This document shows, in pieces, positions 6,939 through 12,665 of a stretch of 12,665 nt of DNA; position 1 is the stretch's first letter; every line of letters starts with the position of its first letter. The position numbers and the translations under genes were made by a program. This stretch comes from Kmv34 sp964524965 (lineage in GTDB: Bacteria; Aerophobota; Aerophobia; Aerophobales; B3-G15). Where the stretch lies: assembly GCA_964524965.1 (NCBI GenBank), contig CAZGDY010000044.1, positions 1 to 12,665 on the forward strand, read 5' to 3'. The notes beneath the pieces were generated by a model that was not told the DNA's origin, ran no database searches, and worked only from the letters and a program-made list of their open reading frames with translations.

Positions 6939-7708
6939 TTTTTTCCCGATTCACCGTATAATTCACTTATTTTATGGAGGAACTGGCCTGTTCTTTTATT
7001 TTTAGGATGATTAAATAAAACTTCCGGAGTTCCTTGTTCAACAATTATTCCTCCCTCCAGAAATAATATTTCATCGCAAACAGAACGAGCAAATCCCATC
7101 TCGTGAGATACTACCAGCATGGTCATTCCGCTTTCAGCCAAATTTTTCATTACCTGGAGGACCTCTCCTATTAATTCAGGGTCAAGAGCAGATGTTGGTT
7201 CATCAAAAAGGATTAACTTAGGGTTCATAGCCAGGGCCCGGGCAATACTTACTCTTTGCTGTTGTCCTCCTGATAATTGAGTAGGATAAAGATATGCTTT
7301 TTTAGCCAGACCGACTTTTTTTAACATTAACATAGCTTTTTCAGTGGCAACATTTTTGGGAAGTTTTTTTACCTTGACCAGGCCAATACGGACATTAGCA
7401 AGGGCAGTTAAGTGAGTAAAAAGATTAAAATTTTGAAAAACCATTCCGATACTTTGTCTCATCTGATCCAAATTAGCATTAGGGTTAGTTAATTCTGTTC
7501 CGTTTAGCCATACATGTCCTTTGTCGGGATTGGTGAGACCGTTTATACAGCGAAGAAGAGTACTTTTTCCGGTTCCTGAGGGTCCGATAATTACTTTAGT
7601 CTCGCCTTTCTTAAGATTAAAAGAAACACCCTCTAAAATATTTTCTTTTCCGTACATCTTATGTATATTTTCGACCTTTAGTATTATTTCATTGCTTTTA
7701 TGTGACAT
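6935..7708 (-). CDS. Polar amino-acid ABC transporter ATP-binding protein (GlnQ type)
   Basis: The 257-residue protein is the cytoplasmic ATPase that powers the importer. All motifs are intact: Walker A GPSGTGKST (42-50), Q-loop Q92 in VFQNFNLF, signature LSGGQQQR (145-152), Walker B LILFDE (165-170) followed by the D-loop SALD, and the switch histidine H202 in VSHE. The C-terminal HPKNKRTGQFL segment is typical of the GlnQ/HisP group. The ATG at 7708 lies inside the last codons of permease 1 (11-base overlap) and is preceded by an AAAGGA site. The 3' end overlaps permease 2 by 4 bases. ATPase and both permeases are thus tightly coupled. The family is certain; the substrate is only known to be some polar amino acid. 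Confidence 0.97.
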   Translation of the reverse strand: MSHKSNEIILKVENIHKMYGKENILEGVSFNLKKGETKVIIGPSGTGKSTLLRCINGLTNPDKGHVWLNGTELTNPNANLDQMRQSIGMVFQNFNLFTHLTALANVRIGLVKVKKLPKNVATEKAMLMLKKVGLAKKAYLYPTQLSGGQQQRVSIARALAMNPKLILFDEPTSALDPELIGEVLQVMKNLAESGMTMLVVSHEMGFARSVCDEILFLEGGIIVEQGTPEVLFNHPKNKRTGQFLHKISELYGESGKK

Positions 7709-8387
7709 TAATAGTTCCTTTTAGTTTTGATTCGTATCCGGGAATTGTTAGTTTTTTCTCTAAAAGAGCAAGTAATTTATTCCCGGCATAAGTTAAAATA
7801 AAATATAAAAGAGCAATAGTTATGTAAATCAGCATAGGCTCGAAGGTTCTTACAATAATATATCTTCCTTCTCTTACCAGCTCAACCACTCCCACAGCGT
7901 AAGCCAAAGAGGTATCTTTAAGTACACTGGAATACTCGTTTGACCAGGGTGGAATAGCTAAGCGAATAGCTTGGGGGAGAATGATAGACTTAATTGTTTG
8001 CACTTTGCTCATCCCCAAGGAACGTGCTGCCATCATTTGCCCTTCATCTACGGATTGAATTGCTCCTCTAAAAATTTGGGATTGGTAGGCTGAGGAGCGA
8101 AAACCAAGGGCAAGTACGGCCGAAAGAAAAGGAGAAAGATTAAAGCCAAAGTAAGAGGAGCCAAAAAAAAATAAAAACAAAAGCACCAAGGCAGGGACAG
8201 CTCTAAAAAACTTCTCGTAGGCACTTATTACTGCTATAATTGGCCGGGGGCCATATACTTGTCCTAAGGCGAGAAATATGCCGATGGTTAGTCCAATCGC
8301 CAAGAGGAGAATAGTTAACTCTAGCGTTACTATGGTACCTCGGAGAAGAGGGGGAAGAGAGGTCCAAACAAGTATTATTTTATTAAT
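7698..8387 (-). CDS. Polar amino-acid ABC transporter permease 1, apparent ATT start
   Basis: This is a HisM/GlnP-family permease, paralogous to permease 2. The first conventional start (TTG at 8303) would delete the N-terminus and half of helix 1. The open frame continues upstream and encodes the conserved LLRGTIVTLELTI segment. The best upstream start is ATT (complement of 8385-8387), followed by AAT AAA ATA, with TAAGGA 9 bases before it; a stop codon (TAA) lies three codons upstream. No ATG, GTG or TTG occurs between that stop and 8303. With this start the protein has 229 residues and its EAA-loop Gly (GQMMAARSLGMSK) is residue 116, exactly as in permease 2 (223 residues). FFRAVPALVLLF matches the paralogue's FFRGTPLLVQLF. 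The gene overlaps the ATPase by 11 bases. A single base change or sequencing error from ATG to ATT would look the same. Confidence 0.9.
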   Translation of the reverse strand: MNKIILVWTSLPPLLRGTIVTLELTILLLAIGLTIGIFLALGQVYGPRPIIAVISAYEKFFRAVPALVLLFLFFFGSSYFGFNLSPFLSAVLALGFRSSAYQSQIFRGAIQSVDEGQMMAARSLGMSKVQTIKSIILPQAIRLAIPPWSNEYSSVLKDTSLAYAVGVVELVREGRYIIVRTFEPMLIYITIALLYFILTYAGNKLLALLEKKLTIPGYESKLKGTINVT

Positions 8388-8407
8388 GGTAGTTTATCCT
8401 TAGGAAG

Positions 8408-8443
8408 GCCCAGGAAAAAAAGATTTATCTTTTTTTCCTGGGC
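8408..8443 (-). terminator. Strong intercistronic hairpin between binding-protein and permease genes
   Basis: A perfect 16-pair inverted repeat starts GCCCAGG and contains seven A-T pairs in a row, with a 4-base loop. In the minus-strand message it lies 19 bases after the binding-protein stop and ends 20 bases before the permease ATT. On this strand no T run follows it, though T7 is inside the stem; on the plus strand TCTTTTT follows. It is likely an attenuating or 3'-end-protecting hairpin that gives more binding protein than membrane components, as in many ABC operons. It may also act as a partial terminator. Confidence 0.7.
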
Positions 8444-8462
8444 TCTTTTTCATATTTTATTT

Positions 8463-9224
8463 TTATTCGCTAAAATATTTTTCTACTAATTCATCCCATT
8501 TATCAGAGGCTTTTAATTTTGTTATACCATCGTTAATCATTCTAAGAAGCTTGTCAGGGTCACCTTCTTTTACTAAAAATCCAAATTGTTCTCCGGTTAC
8601 TATGATACCAGCCATTTCAATACTTTTTTCTTTAGCTATCGACACTCTGGTAGCAGGCTCATCTTGAACAACAGCATTTATATTGCCGTTTATAAGATCA
8701 AGCACAGCCATAGGATAAGTTTCGTATACTTTTAACTTTACATCTATTCCCTTTTCAATGAGATTTTCTTCAATCCATGCTGCTCCCGTTGTTCCTCTTT
8801 GGGCTCCTATATTTCCAGCCGAAAGAGCTGTAACTATACTTAATCCAGAGCCTTTACGGATTATAACAGCTTGATCTGAACTCCAGTACGGATTTGAAAA
8901 ATCTACTACCTTTTCTCTTTCCTCAGTTATCGTAAATCCAGAGGCTCCTATATCATATTTATTCGAAATAATTCCCGGGATAATAGAATCAAAAACAATA
9001 TCAATTATTTTAATTTTATAACCATTAAGCTTTGCGATTTCCCGCATAACATCAAGGTCAAATCCCACATAATTACCCTCTTCATCGACCATTTCGAAAG
9101 GTGGCCAGGAAATGTCCGAAGCTACTGTATAAAGGGGTTCTTCTCCCAGAGATATTCCGACAAAACCAAGACAAAATAACCCAGTTAAAATACCTGCTAC
9201 CCAGATTTTTACTTTTTTTCCCAT
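8463..9224 (-). CDS. Periplasmic amino-acid-binding protein (solute-binding protein family 3)
   Basis: The 253-residue precursor is the receptor of the ABC importer. Residues 1-27 are a Sec signal peptide (MGKKVK, hydrophobic core, ISLG/EE). A Cys at 18 sits in GLFC, which is a poor lipobox, so the protein is probably soluble in the periplasm. The SBP_bac_3 pattern is complete: DISWPPFE (37-44), GFDLDVM (54-60), DIGASGFTIT then R103, DFSNPYW (108-114), QRGTTGAAW (142-150) and QDEP with D188. In family members the positions of R103 and D188 hold the carboxyl and amino groups of the amino acid. GGAG lies 6 bases before the ATG. The family is clear; which amino acid is bound is not. Confidence 0.95.
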   Translation of the reverse strand: MGKKVKIWVAGILTGLFCLGFVGISLGEEPLYTVASDISWPPFEMVDEEGNYVGFDLDVMREIAKLNGYKIKIIDIVFDSIIPGIISNKYDIGASGFTITEEREKVVDFSNPYWSSDQAVIIRKGSGLSIVTALSAGNIGAQRGTTGAAWIEENLIEKGIDVKLKVYETYPMAVLDLINGNINAVVQDEPATRVSIAKEKSIEMAGIIVTGEQFGFLVKEGDPDKLLRMINDGITKLKASDKWDELVEKYFSE

Positions 9225-9227
9225 TTT

Positions 9228-9302
9228 TTACTCCTTTTTATTGAGAGGATTAAACTTAACAGCCCATTCAAAAAAAAACTTATTTTTTACTTTCACCTCC
9301 TT
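9228..9302 (-). promoter_or_regulatory. Near-perfect Shine-Dalgarno sequence without a start codon, before the binding-protein gene
   Basis: AAGGAGGTGA (complement of 9293-9302) is an almost perfect anti-16S match, yet no ATG, GTG or TTG lies at the usual 5-10 bases after it. The only start is the GTG inside the motif itself (9294-9296). It would open a 22-codon frame rich in Lys and Phe that ends in TAA (9228-9230), three bases before the binding-protein ATG, and contains that gene's ribosome binding site. It could be a leader peptide, a ribosome standby site or a decayed start; the sequence does not decide. Confidence 0.4.
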
Positions 9303-9308
9303 TTCAAA

Positions 9309-9337
9309 CTTTAGATCTTATATTTTTGGCTCTAAAG
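9309..9337 (-). promoter_or_regulatory. Inverted repeat around a possible -10 box upstream of the ABC importer
   Basis: CTTTAGA (9309-9315) and TCTAAAG (9331-9337) form 7-base arms 15 bases apart. On the minus strand the spacer contains TATAAG (complement of 9317-9322), a possible -10 box, but no good -35 hexamer lies 17 bases before it. It may be an operator or a hairpin in the 5' leader. The whole gap 9225-9419 otherwise holds only A/T tracts and a 12-base palindrome, ATTTATATAAAT, at 9401-9412. Confidence 0.35.
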
Positions 9338-9419
9338 ACCTTATTTTTTTAAAAAATTTTCCTATCTTTGAAGTTACAGTAGTTTTACTCATTAGGCAAA
9401 ATTTATATAAATAAGTTTT

Positions 9420-10592
9420 TTACTTAACTAATAGCTTTTTTATACCTCTTACCGCTTGTCTTATTCTGTGCTTATTCTCCACCAGGGCAAACCTTACATA
9501 TTCATCGCCCAGACTTCCGAATCCTAATCCTGGAGATACTGCTACTTTAGCTTCACTTAACATGAGTTTGGAAAACTCCACTGAGCCAAGGTTTTGAAAT
9601 TTTTCAGGTATTTTTGCCCAGACAAACATAGTTCCCTTGGGTTTTTCTATCTCCCAATCTGCTCCCTTCAATCCTTCCACTAAAACATCTCTTCTGGTTT
9701 TATAGGTCTCAACGATTTGGGAAACGCATTCTTGGGGACCGTTAAGAGCAATAATCGAAGCTATTTGAATGGGTTGAAATATTCCGTAATCTAAATAGCT
9801 TTTTATTCTTCTCAAGGCAAAGATTAAGTCTTTGTTTCCCACCACAAAGCCAACTCTCCAGCCGGGCATACTGTAGGATTTTGTAAGAGAAATAATTTCC
9901 ACTCCTACATCTTTTGCTCCCGGAACCTGTAAAAAACTAGGAGCTTTGTATCCATCAAATACAAGGTCAGTATAAGCAAAATCATGAATAACTAAAACGT
10001 GATGTTCTTTAGCAAAATCAACCACTTTTTTAAAAAAATCGATATCTACAACACAAGTGGTAGGGTTATGGGGAAAAGAAATGATAAGCATCTTGGGATA
10101 AGGCCAAGTTTGACGAGTGGCTTTTAAAAGCTCCTGAAAAAAATCTCCCTGGGGGTGCAAAGGAATTCTTCTTAAATCTCCTCCAGCAATAACTACCGAA
10201 TAAGCATGAATAGGGTAGGTAGGGTCAGGTACGAAAACTACGTCTCCTGGTCCAATAGTAGCAAGGACCAGGTGAGATAATCCTTCCTTGGCTCCTATCG
10301 TTACTATCGCCTCACTATCAGGGTCTATTTCTACATCGTACCGTCTTTTGTACCAGTCAGCGATAGCCATTCTTAATTTAGTGATTCCTCGTGATGCGGA
10401 ATAGCGGTAGTTAGGAGGTTTTTGAGAGGCCTCTATTAGTTTGTCAACAATATGGGGAGGGGTGGGGATATCAGGATTGCCCATTCCTAAGTCAATGATA
10501 TCTTCTCCTTCTCTTCTGGCTTGAAGCTTCATTTCGTCGATAGCAGCAAAGACATAAGAAGGCAATCTTTTTATTCGAGGAAAATCTTTCAT
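9420..10592 (-). CDS. alaC: AlaC-like class I/II aminotransferase (probable alanine or related amino-acid transaminase)
   Basis: The 390-residue PLP enzyme closely resembles E. coli AlaC, a glutamate-pyruvate aminotransferase, as recalled from its sequence: shared runs include PHIVDKL, the SRGI segment, VEIDPDSEAIVTIGAKEGLSHL, TKSYSMPGWRVGF, KPKGTMFVWAKIPE and VRFALVENKHRIRQA. Key residues are in place: N176 in HNPT, D204 and Y207 in HDFAY, Schiff-base K238 in SLTKSY, and R367 in VRFAL for the substrate carboxyl. The N-terminus is slightly shorter than in E. coli. GGGAGG (10600-10605) lies 7 bases before the ATG. The cytoplasmic enzyme would move an amino group between an amino acid and pyruvate or 2-oxoglutarate. 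It lies 195 bases upstream of the amino-acid importer on the same strand, suggesting that the imported amino acid is transaminated. LL-diaminopimelate or aspartate aminotransferase relatives share the fold but fit less well. Confidence 0.88.
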   Translation of the reverse strand: MKDFPRIKRLPSYVFAAIDEMKLQARREGEDIIDLGMGNPDIPTPPHIVDKLIEASQKPPNYRYSASRGITKLRMAIADWYKRRYDVEIDPDSEAIVTIGAKEGLSHLVLATIGPGDVVFVPDPTYPIHAYSVVIAGGDLRRIPLHPQGDFFQELLKATRQTWPYPKMLIISFPHNPTTCVVDIDFFKKVVDFAKEHHVLVIHDFAYTDLVFDGYKAPSFLQVPGAKDVGVEIISLTKSYSMPGWRVGFVVGNKDLIFALRRIKSYLDYGIFQPIQIASIIALNGPQECVSQIVETYKTRRDVLVEGLKGADWEIEKPKGTMFVWAKIPEKFQNLGSVEFSKLMLSEAKVAVSPGLGFGSLGDEYVRFALVENKHRIRQAVRGIKKLLVK

Positions 10593-10617
10593 CTTTTTAC
10601 CTCCCGAAAAACTCTGA

Positions 10618-10634
10618 TTTTAGGCTACCTAAAA
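10618..10634 (-). promoter_or_regulatory. Perfect palindrome over the probable aminotransferase promoter
   Basis: TTTTAGG and CCTAAAA are 7-base arms around a 3-base centre, 25 bases upstream of the ATG. On the minus strand it overlaps TAGCCT (complement of 10622-10627), a possible -10 box 16 bases after the perfect -35 hexamer TTGACA. The position is that of a repressor operator. The regulator is unknown. Confidence 0.5.
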
Positions 10635-10649
10635 GGTGACTATTGTCAA
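10622..10649 (-). promoter_or_regulatory. Possible sigma-70 promoter of the aminotransferase gene
   Basis: TTGACA (complement of 10644-10649) is a consensus -35 box. The element at the right distance (16 bases) is TAGCCT, a weak -10; the better-looking TAAAAT is 21 bases away, too far. A weak -10 would fit a regulated promoter. Confidence 0.5.
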
Positions 10650-10663
10650 GAGACGCGCATTAA

Positions 10664-10676
10664 ACATTTAAAATGT
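10664..10676. promoter_or_regulatory. Second palindrome upstream of the aminotransferase
   Basis: ACATTT and AAATGT are perfect 6-base arms around one central A. It lies 14 bases upstream of the putative -35 box, a place where an activator or second repressor dimer could bind. The remainder of the 208-base gap (10593-10800) holds no gene and no convincing terminator for the sugar permease gene. Confidence 0.3.
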
Positions 10677-10800
10677 AACTAACGGATATTATGAGATTTG
10701 ACCTTTATTATTTATTATTGAGTCATTTAAAAGAGGAAAGAAAATTAAAGAAGTTACTGCCCAAAGGTTTAAAGGATTTAGCAGTTTTTTAACTAAATTT

Positions 10801-11841
10801 TTATCCCATTTTTACCCCAGGAATTCCTCCTGGTTTCAACATGCAAACTATGGCTACCGATACCGCTAAGATTATCCCTTGCACCATTTCTTTAATATAT
10901 AAAGGTAATCCGACCATTACTAAACCATTAGCTATAATTGCTAATAACATTGCAGCTACCACAGTTCCCAGGGTATTAGGTAGCCCTTCCTTTAAAAATA
11001 TTGCCCCTAAGAATGTGGCAATAACAGCAGGGAAAAGATAGCCTCCGCCCATAATTGGATTACCGCCACCAAACATAGAGGCCATAATGATTCCTGATAG
11101 CCCGGCTATTATTCCCATTATGAAAAATGCCAGGAATTTAGCTTTGTTAACGTTTACACCTGCGTGCCGTGCTGCTGGAGAACTGCCCCCTACGGCATAA
11201 AAATATCGTCCGATATAAGTAAAGTCCAAAAATATAATAAGTACAATGGCTCCAAGTGAGAAAGAGATTACCGGAGAAGGGACTAAATTTCCAATCATCC
11301 CTCTTCCGATAGATTTAAACCCATCAGGCATTATGGCATAATAAATAACACCGCCTCCCGTTATCCAAAGAGAAATTCCCTCTAAAAGTCCCATCATCCC
11401 CAAAGTGGCAACAAAGGAAGGAACTCCGATCTTCACAACATTCACCGCATTTACAAGGGAAATGCCAATGCTAAGAGCAATACAGATACCCCAGGCCAGA
11501 AATATATTCATTCCCAGGGCCCCGATCAAAAATACACTGAGAACACAACAAAGAGTAGCAACTGCAGCAAAAGATATGTCAAATTCTCCTGCTACAACTA
11601 TAATAGTAAGTCCCAAAGCCATCAATCCGATTACGCTTCCCTGGCCGATAATCTTAAAGATATTTCGAGGAGTTATAAATCTTGGTTCCAAAAAAGAAAA
11701 TATAATGAATAAAGCAATAGCCGCAATCAAGAGCCCGTATCTTATGATTAAAGTACTCAAAAAGCTTCGCTCACTTCTTGTCGCTTTTTTTCTTTTTGCA
11801 GCCGGTTCTTTACTTTCCCTTTTATTTAATGTAAGTGCCAT
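10801..11841 (-). CDS. Sugar ABC transporter permease (RbsC/AraH-type, BPD_transp_2 family)
   Basis: This 346-residue inner-membrane protein belongs to the carbohydrate-type branched permease family that includes RbsC and AraH. A basic cytoplasmic tail (residues 1-28, with RKKATR) precedes about ten hydrophobic helices. Family landmarks are the FLEPRFITPRNIFKI segment after helix 1, ALGLTIIVVAGEFDIS, VPSFVATLGMM, and the cytoplasmic ATPase-contact loop GRYFYAVGGSSPAARHAGVNV, then GGGYLFPAVIATFLGAIFL. GGGAGG (11851-11856) lies 9 bases before the ATG. It follows a paralogous permease by 86 bases, so the two probably form a heterodimeric channel. The matching ATPase and binding protein are not in this window and would be expected upstream (beyond the right edge). 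The sugar is unknown. Confidence 0.92.
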   Translation of the reverse strand: MALTLNKRESKEPAAKRKKATRSERSFLSTLIIRYGLLIAAIALFIIFSFLEPRFITPRNIFKIIGQGSVIGLMALGLTIIVVAGEFDISFAAVATLCCVLSVFLIGALGMNIFLAWGICIALSIGISLVNAVNVVKIGVPSFVATLGMMGLLEGISLWITGGGVIYYAIMPDGFKSIGRGMIGNLVPSPVISFSLGAIVLIIFLDFTYIGRYFYAVGGSSPAARHAGVNVNKAKFLAFFIMGIIAGLSGIIMASMFGGGNPIMGGGYLFPAVIATFLGAIFLKEGLPNTLGTVVAAMLLAIIANGLVMVGLPLYIKEMVQGIILAVSVAIVCMLKPGGIPGVKMG

Positions 11842-11927
11842 AACGTTTTTCCTCCCAACTGGTAGCTTTCATCTTTTTCTTTAATATTTTAAAATCCACT
11901 ATTTTTCTAAATCTAAACTAAACTCAT

Positions 11928-12665
11928 CTATTGTTTTTTCCTGATAGTAATTACTATGATTAAGGCAATAAGCAATATAGCACCCTGGGTTATAGCTTTA
12001 CCGTAAAATGGCATATTAACAATGGTGAAACCATTGGATAAAATAGACATTAAGATAACCGATACTAAAGTTCCGCGGGGATTATGAACACCCTCGGTTA
12101 GAAAAATTGCTCCCAGAAAACAGACGATGATACCAGGAAGAAGATAGCCATCTCCCATGCTTGAATTTGCAGACCCGAACATGGAAGACATCACTATTCC
12201 TGCAATTCCGTAAAGCAGCCCGGCTACAAAAAAAACAAAAAACTTAACTTTCTTTATACTGATACCCACGTGGGTAGAAGCATCGGGATTTCCTCCTACG
12301 GCGTAAATGTATCGGCCTAACGGACTGTAATCCAGGAAAAGTGTCAGGACGGTTGCTGCTGCTATAAATATAAAAATCTGAACAGGAATTAACCCAATTA
12401 TTAAATATTTTCCTAATAATCCAAATCCGGGGGGAAAAGCGCTCGGGAAAATTTCATAACCTCCGGTGAAACCTCTAGCTGCTCCGGTTAAAGCCATCAT
12501 CATAGCGAGAGTAGCAATAAAAGAAGGAATTCCAATATAAACAATACTTATGGCATTTATTAAAGAAAGGCCAACACCAAGTGTTATTCCGATAGTCCAA
12601 ATAAGAGGTATGTTTTCTACGCCATGCATTATTAAAATCACCGGTATAACCCCGCTAAAAACAGA
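11928..12665 (-). CDS. Second sugar ABC transporter permease (RbsC/AraH-type), 5' end outside window
   Basis: The frame is open to the right edge and reads through the GTG at 12641, so that GTG is an internal codon (codons before it give SVFSGVIP). The visible 245 residues match the last two-thirds or so of an RbsC-type permease. VYIGIPSFIATLAMM, the contact loop GRYIYAVGGNPDASTHVGISI, and GDGYLLPGIIVCFLGAIFLTEGVHNPRGT align throughout with the downstream permease gene. The two are clear paralogues, and paired permeases of this kind normally form one transporter. It ends in KKQ and a TAG stop. No terminator is seen in the 86-base gap to the next permease, so both are probably on one message. 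Confidence 0.9.
   Translation of the reverse strand, partial: SVFSGVIPVILIMHGVENIPLIWTIGITLGVGLSLINAISIVYIGIPSFIATLAMMMALTGAARGFTGGYEIFPSAFPPGFGLLGKYLIIGLIPVQIFIFIAAATVLTLFLDYSPLGRYIYAVGGNPDASTHVGISIKKVKFFVFFVAGLLYGIAGIVMSSMFGSANSSMGDGYLLPGIIVCFLGAIFLTEGVHNPRGTLVSVILMSILSNGFTIVNMPFYGKAITQGAILLIALIIVITIRKKQ

Noticed and set aside
9341..9360. T7-A6-type tracts upstream of the importer as an A-tract or UP element
   Set aside because: Homopolymer runs are common throughout this AT-rich window, so no specific role can be supported.
11822..11872. 16-codon minus-strand frame just before the sugar permease
   Set aside because: It is short, overlaps the permease start, and has no good ribosome binding site.
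11405..11884. 159-codon plus-strand frame
   Set aside because: It is the antisense shadow of the sugar permease; the length is explained by the permease's codon usage, and no family signature is seen.

Overview
The window is AT-rich and densely coded. It suggests a diderm (Gram-negative-type) bacterium: there is a probable outer-membrane beta-barrel protein, a large Sec-exported protein, and a family 3 solute-binding protein with no lipobox. The lineage cannot be fixed from this sequence. An uncultured, amino-acid- and sugar-fermenting anaerobe is a reasonable guess, but only a guess. No tRNA, rRNA, CRISPR array, transposase or phage gene was seen, and no stretch over about 210 bases lacks a gene.

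Left part (1-1066). A BlaI/MecI-type repressor is followed on the minus strand by the first 64 codons of a probable BlaR1-like M56 membrane sensor, cut by the window edge. A stand-alone NFU iron-sulfur scaffold gene is transcribed in the opposite direction. The 207-base gap between them holds two well-formed back-to-back sigma-70-type promoters.

Centre-left (1209-4974, plus strand). Three exported proteins form a likely operon: a small Ig-like secreted protein; a 765-residue secreted protein with an HExxH zinc-protease motif, a tandemly duplicated coiled-coil module, an OB-like domain and a beta-rich C-terminus; and a probable outer-membrane beta-barrel. I do not recognise this combination, and it is the best candidate here for an undescribed envelope system.

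Centre-right (5006-10592, minus strand). In transcription order: an AlaC-like aminotransferase, a periplasmic amino-acid-binding protein, permease 1, a GlnQ-type ATPase, permease 2 and an MFS transporter. The binding protein, two permeases and ATPase make a complete polar amino-acid ABC importer, with overlapping ATPase and permease genes and a strong hairpin after the binding-protein gene. Permease 1 has no ATG, GTG or TTG at its proper start and seems to begin at ATT. The aminotransferase upstream and MFS carrier downstream suggest an amino-acid uptake, transamination and product-transport unit.

Right edge (10801-12665, minus strand). Two paralogous RbsC-type sugar ABC permeases lie in tandem, the upstream one cut by the window end. 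Their ATPase and binding protein are not in the window.
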